NCBI GenBank assembly: GCA_900546635.1
Contig: URDS01000082.1
Span: 1-7,884 of the forward strand
DNA length: 7,884 nt
Direction: 5' to 3'
DNA from: an uncultured Eubacteriales bacterium
Lineage (GTDB): Bacteria; Bacillota; Clostridia; Oscillospirales; CAG-272
In this document: positions 1 to 5,932 of the stretch, piece after piece
Layout of the letters: each line of letters starts with the position of its first letter
How positions within the stretch are numbered: position 1 is the first letter of the stretch
The notes under the pieces: generated by a model
Database searches by the model: none
What the model saw: the letters and a program-made list of their open reading frames with translations, nothing else
What the model was told of the DNA's origin: nothing
Translations under genes and position numbers: made by a program

Positions 1-112
1 TTCGGAAAGGGGTTCTCCTTGTGGCGTCAGGACTCCTCCCGGCTTGCGCCGGGCCACTCCTCACGCCTATACGCGCCCCATCGCCGCAAAACCAAGGTTT
101 TGCGGCGGTCAG
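1..112. other. Left-edge non-coding stretch with hairpins
   Basis: No convincing gene is seen here. All three plus-strand frames are open simply because the stretch is GC-rich with few stops. None has a ribosome binding site or a recognisable product, and one runs straight through the terminator at 113-140. A 6-bp GC hairpin with a 4-base loop (CCCGGC / GCCGGG) lies at 38-53, and a second, longer hairpin follows at 82-107. The stretch could be the 3' untranslated tail of a plus-strand gene to the left, or a dispersed intergenic repeat. The window alone does not separate these two options. Confidence 0.4.
82..107. repeat. Perfect 12-bp inverted repeat
   Basis: The arms CGCCGCAAAACC (82-93) and GGTTTTGCGGCG (96-107) are exact reverse complements separated by two bases, so an RNA hairpin would pair about 11 bp around a 4-base loop. 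Neither strand has a T-run directly after the stem, so by itself it is not a standard intrinsic terminator. It lies six bases before the terminator at 113-140 and may help it, or may belong to a dispersed palindromic element. Confidence 0.6.
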
Positions 113-140
113 ACCGGTGCGCATTTGCGCACCGGTTTTT
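113..140 (+). terminator. Plus-strand intrinsic terminator
   Basis: The arms ACCGGTGCGC (113-122) and GCGCACCGGT (127-136) form a perfect 10-bp GC-rich stem around the loop ATTT. A run of five T follows at 136-140. On the minus strand no T-run follows the stem, so it acts in one direction. Its orientation implies a plus-strand transcription unit ending at or left of the window edge and converging on the permease gene. Confidence 0.75.
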
Positions 141-149
141 CAGATCCTC

Positions 150-187
150 AAAAAAGAAAATTTCCGCCGTTATACATGCATACACGG
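150..187 (-). terminator. Weak terminator candidate after the permease gene
   Basis: Read on the minus strand, a short stem forms from CCGT(G)TAT and ATAACGG (plus 167-187), 7 bp with one bulged base and a 6-base loop. After a six-base gap it is followed by the T-rich run TTTTCTTTTTT (plus 150-160). It lies about 65 bases past the permease stop codon. The stem is short and the gap before the T-run is longer than usual, so this is only a candidate. Confidence 0.4.
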
Positions 188-252
188 ATGTCTTGCGCCG
201 CACGCGATACCGCTCACGCGCTTTTTAAAATTTATAGTATATATCTGCCTGT

Positions 253-1644
253 CTATGAACGTTCCCGCTCTTTGCCGCCGCGGCGGCAAAAACCAAACGG
301 AAGCCCGGCAAACATCACAACCCAAAACACAATGAGATAATACAAAACCGATCTGCCATGCGCTACCGCAGCCGCAAAAACCATAAAAAGGCTTCCCGAA
401 ATTGCAAGGATCGGGATAATCCATCGGCGCAGAATACCGAGACCGCGCGCTTTACGCATGAACATCACAAAAATCGGAATATAAAACGCATAAGCGGTCA
501 CAATCGGAAGCTCGGAAGAATCAAAGCTGAACACGCCGAACCACGGCGCCGGCACAAGATTGGCCCCGTAAAAATACAGAAACCAAATCACCGCAAAAAA
601 AAGCCCCAAAACCGAAGAATTGACCGGCATACCGGTTTTCTCATCAACCGCGGCGAACGTCTCGGGCGCAGGGCCGATACCGCGCGCGGCCAAAGAATAG
701 ATGCCGCGCGTATTGGCCAGCATCAGCCCATTGAGCGTACCGATACAGGACACGGCGACAAAAAGGTTCAGCACCGCGCCGAGACCGCCGCCGAATACGC
801 GGATGAATGCCGACGACGCGCCGTGCTCTATAAGATCGGCGACCGGCGCACCGCCGACCACGCCGAGGTAATAGAGCACATATACCGCGATAATGATAAG
901 CGAACCCGCAACAAGCGCAACCGGAAGATTGCGCTTGGCATTTTTGAGTTCCGCATTGATGCTTGTCGCGATAATCCAGCCGTCATAGGCAAATGCCGCC
1001 GCAACAACGGCCGCAAACAGCGGATGACCGCCCGCAGCCGTTTCCGCCGTTTCGATCTGCATATTCTGTACTGTGATGCCGAAAAACAAACCGTAAATCA
1101 GCCCCCCGATCCCCATAAAAAGCAGCGGAATCAGCTTCACAATGGTCGTTGATACCTGAAAATATCCGGCAAGTTTTGGAGAAAGCGCATTCATCGCATA
1201 GCTCATTACCAAAAAGAAAAGCGCGATCACCATACATTCCGGACCGGATGCAGGGGCCGTGGCAAACGACGGCTGCAGCGTATTGATAAATACCAGCGTA
1301 TAACGCGCCGACAGCCAAGCCAGCACACTGACCAGCGTCGGATAATAAACAGTCGATAAAAACCATCCGACAAGGTAGGCGTACCCTCGGCCAACCGCGG
1401 CCTCGGCATAATCGACAATGCCGTTCATCCGTTCATACTTTCCGGCCATGCTCGCAAAAGTCAGTATGCACGCCATCATAATGGCGCCGCCGATCAGCCA
1501 TGCGAAAATGCCGAACTTTACATTTCCGCCTGTTCTTTCAAGAATGATCTGCGCTTTGAAAAAAACGCCGCTTCCGATCACAATACCAACCACCATGGCA
1601 ATTGCGGTGAAGAGACCGTATTTTTTGCTGAGTTTATGTTCCAT
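253..1644 (-). CDS. APC-superfamily amino-acid permease
   Basis: This is a polytopic cytoplasmic-membrane transporter of 463 residues, the usual size for a 12-helix APC-family carrier, and it most likely moves amino acids. Helix 1 carries the family glycine motif GSGVF (residues 24-28), which in APC carriers helps bind the backbone of the substrate. Helix 6 contains AYDGW (219-223), followed by the loop NAELKNAKRNLP (230-241). That loop corresponds to the E-[IL]-K-N-P-x-R-N-[IL]-P signature of the LAT/SteT-like branch, with alanine replacing the usual proline. Hydrophobic segments run throughout, and the C-terminus is basic (RRGGKERERS). The ATG at 1644 is preferred over the TTG three bases upstream because GGAGG at 1651-1655 lies six bases before it. 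LAT-type carriers include serine/threonine exchangers, but the substrate cannot be assigned here. A terminator at 1768-1797 separates it from the upstream lipoprotein genes, so it appears to be its own transcription unit. Several long open frames antisense to it are shadows. Confidence 0.95.
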   Translation of the reverse strand: MEHKLSKKYGLFTAIAMVVGIVIGSGVFFKAQIILERTGGNVKFGIFAWLIGGAIMMACILTFASMAGKYERMNGIVDYAEAAVGRGYAYLVGWFLSTVYYPTLVSVLAWLSARYTLVFINTLQPSFATAPASGPECMVIALFFLVMSYAMNALSPKLAGYFQVSTTIVKLIPLLFMGIGGLIYGLFFGITVQNMQIETAETAAGGHPLFAAVVAAAFAYDGWIIATSINAELKNAKRNLPVALVAGSLIIIAVYVLYYLGVVGGAPVADLIEHGASSAFIRVFGGGLGAVLNLFVAVSCIGTLNGLMLANTRGIYSLAARGIGPAPETFAAVDEKTGMPVNSSVLGLFFAVIWFLYFYGANLVPAPWFGVFSFDSSELPIVTAYAFYIPIFVMFMRKARGLGILRRWIIPILAISGSLFMVFAAAVAHGRSVLYYLIVFWVVMFAGLPFGFCRRGGKERERS

Positions 1645-1650
1645 CAAAGT

Positions 1651-1655
1651 CCTCC
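1651..1655 (-). promoter_or_regulatory. Ribosome binding site of the permease
   Basis: On the minus strand GGAGG is followed by ACTTTG and then the ATG at 1644-1642, a spacing of six bases. The alternative TTG at 1647 would be only three bases from it, so this site decides the start. Confidence 0.8.
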
Positions 1656-1726
1656 GGCGCCGTTTTTTCGGTGCGCACCCGATTTTGCATCCTGTTTTTT
1701 TATATTTTGATCCTCATATACTACTT

Positions 1727-1740
1727 ATTCTGTACAGAAT
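1727..1740. promoter_or_regulatory. 14-bp perfect palindrome, candidate operator
   Basis: ATTCTGTACAGAAT reads the same on both strands. It lies 82 bases upstream of the permease ATG, within a 120-base spacer that is AT-rich at this point. The position and symmetry fit a binding site for a dimeric regulator controlling the permease. No regulator gene lies in the window, and I could not fit a convincing -35/-10 pair around it. It could be a chance palindrome. Confidence 0.35.
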
Positions 1741-1767
1741 TGCGGGACTTATCTAAAATCACGCATA

Positions 1768-1797
1768 AAATGCCGCAGCCTGTATGCTGCGGCATTT
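1768..1797 (-). terminator. Intrinsic terminator after lipoprotein A
   Basis: The arms AAATGCCGCAGC (1768-1779) and GCTGCGGCATTT (1786-1797) are perfect 12-bp complements around a 6-base loop. On the minus strand the stem ends in TTT and is followed by T and then ATGCG, so the U-run is short. It starts 15 bases past the stop codon of lipoprotein A and separates that gene from the permease. Confidence 0.75.
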
Positions 1798-1812
1798 GAA
1801 ATATTATTTTGC

Positions 1813-3714
1813 TCAATCGAGTACGACCGTCGGCCAAAGCGCCGACGAATGTACGGAAACACCGCTGAACGTATCGCTGGCAGCCTTGCCCGGACCGTCA
1901 TCGTTAAACAGCGCAAGCCGTACGCTGAAGCGATCGGCGCCCGAAAGCCCGATCAATGCTTTCGGAATCAAAACTTCGGTTACAACGCCCGTATCGCGAT
2001 CCGTATTTTCCCCGGTCGTGCCGAGCACTTTTACCACTGCGTTTCCGCCGTCAAGCGACTGCTTCAGTTTGCCGTTTTCATAATAATCGACCGACTGAAT
2101 GCCCTCAAGACCGAATACTATCTGATAATAGCTTGTATTGGCTGTGGCGATCGCTACGGTCGCCGTATCCCCCTCATTGATATAATCATCCAACCTGGAT
2201 ATCAGGAAATACACATTTTCACTGTCATGCGCGGCGCGGAGCGTAACCTGCGCCTGAGACTCACTCCCGACAAAGAGCGCATCCGTATTCGTTTCCCAAT
2301 CATCGGTGTATCCGTCTATGCGTATCGCGCACGCCGGCGCATTGACCCGATGGTTCAAATACGAATAGGTCATCTGAATATTTCGCTTTTCTCCGTCTGT
2401 ACCGGTATTGACTGTAAGAACACAATGCGTTCCGACAATCTCGCTCGATCCCCAAGAGCCTTTGGCATCCGGCACCATCACAAATTCCTTATTTGAAAAC
2501 ATCGTTCCGTCCGGACTGCCGAGCCGGCCGTAGCGCAGACTTTTCAAGCCATAGGTCAAATAAGTCTCTCCCGACGGAAAGCGGGAAAGATAGGGGGCAG
2601 CCGCCTTATACGCACTTGCCTTGCTTTCCTCCGGGCCAACCTCCTCCATGCCGAGATTTTTCCAAACGCCGTCCGCCTCGCTCGTACCGTAGGAAATCCA
2701 ATACGTATCGCTCTGATCATGAATTTCAACAGCCAACAGAGTTTTCCCGTTATAAAGTTCTACCGCAGACGGCATCTGCCCGGAAAAATACGAAATACCG
2801 TTCCGGTTGCCGATGCTCTGCTGAAAAACGCGCAGCGCCGCATAATAGTTTGTATCGCCGGGCTGAACATCCGGCGTCCAGGTATATCCGCCGTCGCTAG
2901 ACAAAATCATACCCGTGCAGCTGGAGCGCTTGACCGTATCAAAGCCGTATTTGGCAATATAGGGCGCGATCTGCGTAAAATACAATTCAATCCGCCCGTC
3001 CGAGCGCTGAAAAATATACGGCTCCCAGGTCTGACCGGTATAAACACGAGTCTGGTCCGACCAGGCAATTTGATTCTTTGCGCTTGGGGTCCCGCGAACC
3101 ATGTAGATTCCGTTTTGATCGATATACTCCTGCATATTATAACCTGCCGAAGGCCGAACCGAGTATACAACCAAAATATCTCCGTTATCCAGCACGCAGG
3201 CATCCGCGTTTACCGCATAATAACGATCCTGCGTCCCCGCAAGCGAGCCCTCAGCATACGTAAACTTGTGATTTGCCGAATTATAGAGTACCTGCGGCGA
3301 GCCCCATCTTTGTCCGTCGCTGCTGGTCACATAATAAATATGCTGACCGTACTGACCATACTGATACAAAAGCAGATACAGATCGTCGCGAACTTTTTTC
3401 ACGCGCGGATACCAGGCATTGTCATAACGGGCAAACCCGGTGACAGCCGAGGAAAGCGTCACATTGGAACGATAGTCGATCTCAAGCGAAGCGGTCGTAA
3501 AATCGTCCTTAGCATGGTCGCCGTCCGTTCCCCCGGTATTCAGCTGCGCAATCGGGATCAGCACTGTTTCGCCGATATAATCTTCGGGATTCTCCACTCC
3601 GTTTCCGGTACCGGTCGGATTTTCGTCCGTCCCCGGCACAGAAGAGCAGGCACACAGCAATACCGAGAGCAGCAACAGCACAAGAATTTTTAAATAACGC
3701 AAGGATTTATGCAT
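1813..3714 (-). CDS. Paralog A: surface lipoprotein, sialidase-like propeller plus CBM9-like domain
   Basis: This is a predicted lipid-anchored surface protein of 633 residues. The signal peptide (MHKSLRYLK, then a leucine-rich stretch) ends in the lipobox L-C-A-C, with the lipidated cysteine at residue 23. A flexible Gly/Asn/Pro linker follows to about residue 47. The propeller spans roughly 50-455. It has Asp-box motifs SSDGQRW (131-137) and SSDGGYTW (272-279), the motif WEP (230-232), an invariant RSSC ending at Cys266, and acidic residues in MPSAVELYNGKTLLAVE (Glu319, Glu330). Asp boxes are a mark of the sialidase superfamily. The WEP and MP...NGK pattern also recalls GH93 exo-arabinanases, so substrate and catalysis stay open. 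From IDGYTDDW (466-473) to the end it resembles a CBM9/DOMON-type sugar-binding domain. The ATG at 3714 is chosen over the TTG at 3729 because AAAGGGG lies five bases before it. It is the most divergent of the three paralogs and may be co-transcribed with B. Confidence 0.93.
   Translation of the reverse strand: MHKSLRYLKILVLLLLSVLLCACSSVPGTDENPTGTGNGVENPEDYIGETVLIPIAQLNTGGTDGDHAKDDFTTASLEIDYRSNVTLSSAVTGFARYDNAWYPRVKKVRDDLYLLLYQYGQYGQHIYYVTSSDGQRWGSPQVLYNSANHKFTYAEGSLAGTQDRYYAVNADACVLDNGDILVVYSVRPSAGYNMQEYIDQNGIYMVRGTPSAKNQIAWSDQTRVYTGQTWEPYIFQRSDGRIELYFTQIAPYIAKYGFDTVKRSSCTGMILSSDGGYTWTPDVQPGDTNYYAALRVFQQSIGNRNGISYFSGQMPSAVELYNGKTLLAVEIHDQSDTYWISYGTSEADGVWKNLGMEEVGPEESKASAYKAAAPYLSRFPSGETYLTYGLKSLRYGRLGSPDGTMFSNKEFVMVPDAKGSWGSSEIVGTHCVLTVNTGTDGEKRNIQMTYSYLNHRVNAPACAIRIDGYTDDWETNTDALFVGSESQAQVTLRAAHDSENVYFLISRLDDYINEGDTATVAIATANTSYYQIVFGLEGIQSVDYYENGKLKQSLDGGNAVVKVLGTTGENTDRDTGVVTEVLIPKALIGLSGADRFSVRLALFNDDGPGKAASDTFSGVSVHSSALWPTVVLD
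1816..2319 (-). other. CBM9/DOMON-like domain of paralog A
   Basis: About 168 residues starting at IDGYTDDW. The opening (an IDG followed by a DW pair), the strand pattern around HDSENVYFLISRLDD and the later IPK segment fit the CBM9-type domains often found at the C-terminus of secreted glycan-active proteins. The gene ends in SSALWPTVVLD. The equivalent domains are at about 3804-4307 in B and 5936-6439 in C. Confidence 0.6.
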
Positions 3715-3719
3715 AATTT

Positions 3720-3726
3720 CCCCTTT
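3720..3726 (-). promoter_or_regulatory. Ribosome binding site of paralog A
   Basis: On the minus strand AAAGGGG is followed by AAATT and then the ATG at 3714-3712. The upstream TTG at 3729 lies on the far side of this site and would put a few polar residues before the signal peptide, so the ATG is the better start. Confidence 0.7.
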
Positions 3727-3737
3727 CAAATTCCAAA

Positions 3738-3755
3738 CAAACTTTCAAAGCGACA
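3738..3755 (-). repeat. Conserved leader element upstream of paralog A
   Basis: The minus-strand sequence TGTCGCTTTGAAAGTTTG matches the element upstream of paralog B (5784-5801) at 14 of 18 bases. Both are nearly the same distance from their start codons (23 and 24 bases). The simplest reading is a remnant of the duplicated leader. It could also be a shared regulatory site. The 86-base gap between B and A shows no convincing terminator. Confidence 0.45.
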
Positions 3756-3800
3756 CGGCAAAACAGACAGCGCCGCGGCATGGATATAAATTTTTTGATT

Positions 3801-5759
3801 TCAGTCAAGCACAACCGCCGGCCAAAGCGCCGAAGAAAGCGCAGAAACGCCGGTAAACGTATCGTTTATAATCGTACCGGTGCCGTCATCGTTGACAAGC
3901 GCCAGCCGAACGGCAAAACCGTCCTTGCCCGCAAGACCGAAAAGCGATTTCGGAATGGAAATTTCGGTCACGACACCCGTATCACAGTCGGCATTGTTGT
4001 CAACAGTGCCGAGCACTTTTACTACGGCCTGTCCGCCAAAAAGCGACTGTTTTAATTTTCCGTCCTCATAATAAGCGATCGACTGGATGCCGTCAAGATC
4101 GAGTACAACCTGATAATAGCTCGTATTGTCCACGGCCACCGCCAAAACAGCCGCGTCCTTTTTCGTTATATACGCATCGAACCGCGACACAAGAAAATAC
4201 AGATTTTCATCGTCGTGCGCGGCGCGCAGCGTCAGCTGCGCCTGCGATTCGCTTCCGACAAAGAGCGCGTCGGTGCTCTTTTCCCAATCATTTGTATATC
4301 CGTCAATACGCATCGCGCATTTGTGCGCGTTGATCCGGTGATTCAGATAGGCATAGGTCATCCGAATCCCACGCGCTTCCCCCTCAGGCCCGGCATTGGC
4401 CGTCACGACACAGTGAGAACCGATCAGCGCATTCGATGCCCATGAACCCTTTTTTCCCGGGACCGTCACAGAGTCTACATCAGAAAACTCGGTTCCGTCC
4501 GGGCTGCCAAGCCGCCCGTGTGTCTGGCTCCCGGCACCGTAGGTCAAATAGGTTTCTCCCGAAGGGAAACAGGAAACATAGGGCGCGCCGCCTTTGTATA
4601 CGCTTGCCTTCGTTGTGCTCGGCCCGACCTCCTCCATGTAAAGCGGCTTCCAAATGCCGTCCGCCTCGCTTGTCGCATAGGAAATCCAGAATGTATGATT
4701 CTGCTCATGGATTTCAACGGCAAGCAGCGTTTTTCCGTTATACAGTTCGGCGGCAACCGGCATCTGTCCCGAAAAATACGGCACGCCGTTCCGATCACCG
4801 ATGCTCTGCTGAAAAACGCGCGTCGCCGCATAGAAGTTCTTGTCTCCGGGCTGAATATCCGGCGTCCAGGAATATCCGCCGTCTTTGGATACAAGCATTC
4901 CCGTACAGCTTGAACGTTTGACCGTGTCAAAGCCGTATTTTGCGATATACGGCGCGATCTGCGTAAAATACAGTTCGATCCGCCCGTCCGTGCGCTGCAA
5001 AATCGAAGGCTCCCATGTCTGACCTGTATAAATGCGCGTCTGTTTTGACCAGACGATCTGATTGTTTTCGCCCACAGTCCCGCGCACAAGATAAATACCG
5101 TTCAAATCAATATATTCCTGTTTATTGTATCCGTGGTTCGGCCGCACGGAATAGGCAACCAAAATATCCCCGCTATCCAGCACAACGCCATCCGCGTTCA
5201 CCGCAAAATATTTATCCTCGGTTCCCGCAAGAGGTCCGTCTTCGTATGTCAGCTTATGATTGGATGCATTGTAAAGCACCTGCGGCGCGTTCCAGTTTTG
5301 ACCGTCGCTGCTGGTAGCATAATACAAATGCACGCCGAACTGACCGTATTGATATAACAGCAGATACAAATCGTCCCGAACCTTTTTCACGCGCGGATAC
5401 CAAACATAATCGTAGCGATGATAGCCGGTAGTTTCATAAGAAAGCGTCACATTCGAGCGGTAATCGATCTCAAGAGAAGCGGTTCGGAAATCATCCTCTG
5501 CATGATCGCCGTCCGTCCCATCGGTATTCAACTGTGCAATCGGAATCATCACCGTTTCACCGTTAAAATCTTCGGAAAGCGCGTCTTTGGTTGCGGCAGG
5601 CACTTCCTCCGTCTGACCGGAATGAGCTTCCGACTGCACTTCATCCGTTTTGATACCGGCAGAAATTTCTTTCGTCCCCGGTGAAAAAGAACACGCGCTC
5701 AGCAATACCCACGACAGTATCAGCGCAAGGCTTTTCCAAATGCCCCGATATGAATGCAT
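3801..5759 (-). CDS. Paralog B: surface lipoprotein, sialidase-like propeller plus CBM9-like domain
   Basis: This is a predicted lipid-anchored surface protein of 652 residues with the same architecture as its neighbours. The signal peptide ends in the classic lipobox LSAC with Cys23. It is followed by an acidic Glu/Thr/Ala-rich linker to about residue 67, longer than that of A. The propeller carries Asp boxes SSDGQNW (150-156) and SKDGGYSW (291-298), WEP (249-251), RSSC ending at Cys285, and Glu338 and Glu349 in the MPVAAELYNGKTLLAVE block. The CBM9-like part starts at IDGYTNDW (485-492), and the protein ends in SSALWPAVVLD. Residue 397 is Cys where A and C have Arg in the otherwise shared motif SRFPSGETYLTYG. 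The ATG at 5759 follows GAGGAG with an 8-base gap. B is closer in sequence to C than to A. It may start a B-A transcript, because a terminator separates it from C but none is clear before A. Enzymatic activity is inferred only from the fold family. Confidence 0.93.
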   Translation of the reverse strand: MHSYRGIWKSLALILSWVLLSACSFSPGTKEISAGIKTDEVQSEAHSGQTEEVPAATKDALSEDFNGETVMIPIAQLNTDGTDGDHAEDDFRTASLEIDYRSNVTLSYETTGYHRYDYVWYPRVKKVRDDLYLLLYQYGQFGVHLYYATSSDGQNWNAPQVLYNASNHKLTYEDGPLAGTEDKYFAVNADGVVLDSGDILVAYSVRPNHGYNKQEYIDLNGIYLVRGTVGENNQIVWSKQTRIYTGQTWEPSILQRTDGRIELYFTQIAPYIAKYGFDTVKRSSCTGMLVSKDGGYSWTPDIQPGDKNFYAATRVFQQSIGDRNGVPYFSGQMPVAAELYNGKTLLAVEIHEQNHTFWISYATSEADGIWKPLYMEEVGPSTTKASVYKGGAPYVSCFPSGETYLTYGAGSQTHGRLGSPDGTEFSDVDSVTVPGKKGSWASNALIGSHCVVTANAGPEGEARGIRMTYAYLNHRINAHKCAMRIDGYTNDWEKSTDALFVGSESQAQLTLRAAHDDENLYFLVSRFDAYITKKDAAVLAVAVDNTSYYQVVLDLDGIQSIAYYEDGKLKQSLFGGQAVVKVLGTVDNNADCDTGVVTEISIPKSLFGLAGKDGFAVRLALVNDDGTGTIINDTFTGVSALSSALWPAVVLD

Positions 5760-5767
5760 AGCGTTTT

Positions 5768-5773
5768 CTCCTC
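5768..5773 (-). promoter_or_regulatory. Ribosome binding site of paralog B
   Basis: On the minus strand GAGGAG is followed by eight bases (AAAACGCT) and the ATG at 5759-5757. This fixes a start that places the lipobox cysteine at residue 23, the same position as in paralog A. Confidence 0.8.
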
Positions 5774-5783
5774 ACGTTTCAAG

Positions 5784-5801
5784 CGAATTTGCAAGGCGAC
5801 A
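5784..5801 (-). repeat. Conserved leader element upstream of paralog B
   Basis: The minus-strand sequence TGTCGCCTTGCAAATTCG is the partner of the element at 3738-3755 (14 of 18 bases identical, 24 bases from the ATG). It lies between the terminator of C and the start of B, where a promoter for B would be expected. No good -35/-10 pair could be fitted. Confidence 0.45.
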
Positions 5802-5826
5802 TGAATCCAATGCATACACCGATCAC

Positions 5827-5873
5827 AATAAAATTCCGCCTGCGATACATTTGTTCATGCGTCGCAGACGGAA
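5827..5873 (-). terminator. Terminator after paralog C
   Basis: On the minus strand TTCCGTCTGCGA (plus 5862-5873) pairs with TCGCAGGCGGAA (plus 5834-5845) over 12 positions with one mismatch. The T-rich run TTTTATT (plus 5827-5833) follows immediately. The loop is 16 bases, longer than ideal. A further GC-rich hairpin around 5892-5916 lies between it and the stop codon. Together they probably end the C transcript before B. Confidence 0.65.
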
Positions 5874-5932
5874 AAAGCTGCGCAAACATTCAAACCGCGG
5901 CACCGCGCGCGGCTTTATATAATGTTCCGGCC

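Noticed and set aside
358..1152. Long plus-strand open frame (264 codons) antisense to the permease
   Set aside because: It lies wholly opposite a clear membrane-transporter gene, and its product is an Arg/Lys/His-rich sequence with no recognisable domain. It is a by-product of the codon use of the real gene.
3500..3545. Possible dockerin or EF-hand calcium loop in the N-terminal TDGDHAxDD block
   Set aside because: The spacing of acidic residues does not fit the canonical 12-residue loop, and A lacks one of the aspartates. The conserved acidic block is real but no calcium site is claimed.
2719..3693. Plus-strand open frame of 324 codons opposite paralog A
   Set aside because: Similar shadow frames appear opposite B and C at matching places, as expected from shared codon use of the paralogs. 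The product is basic and without known domains.
3715..3800. Terminator between paralogs B and A
   Set aside because: Only short GC palindromes such as GCCGCGGC are present, without a stable stem followed by a T-run.
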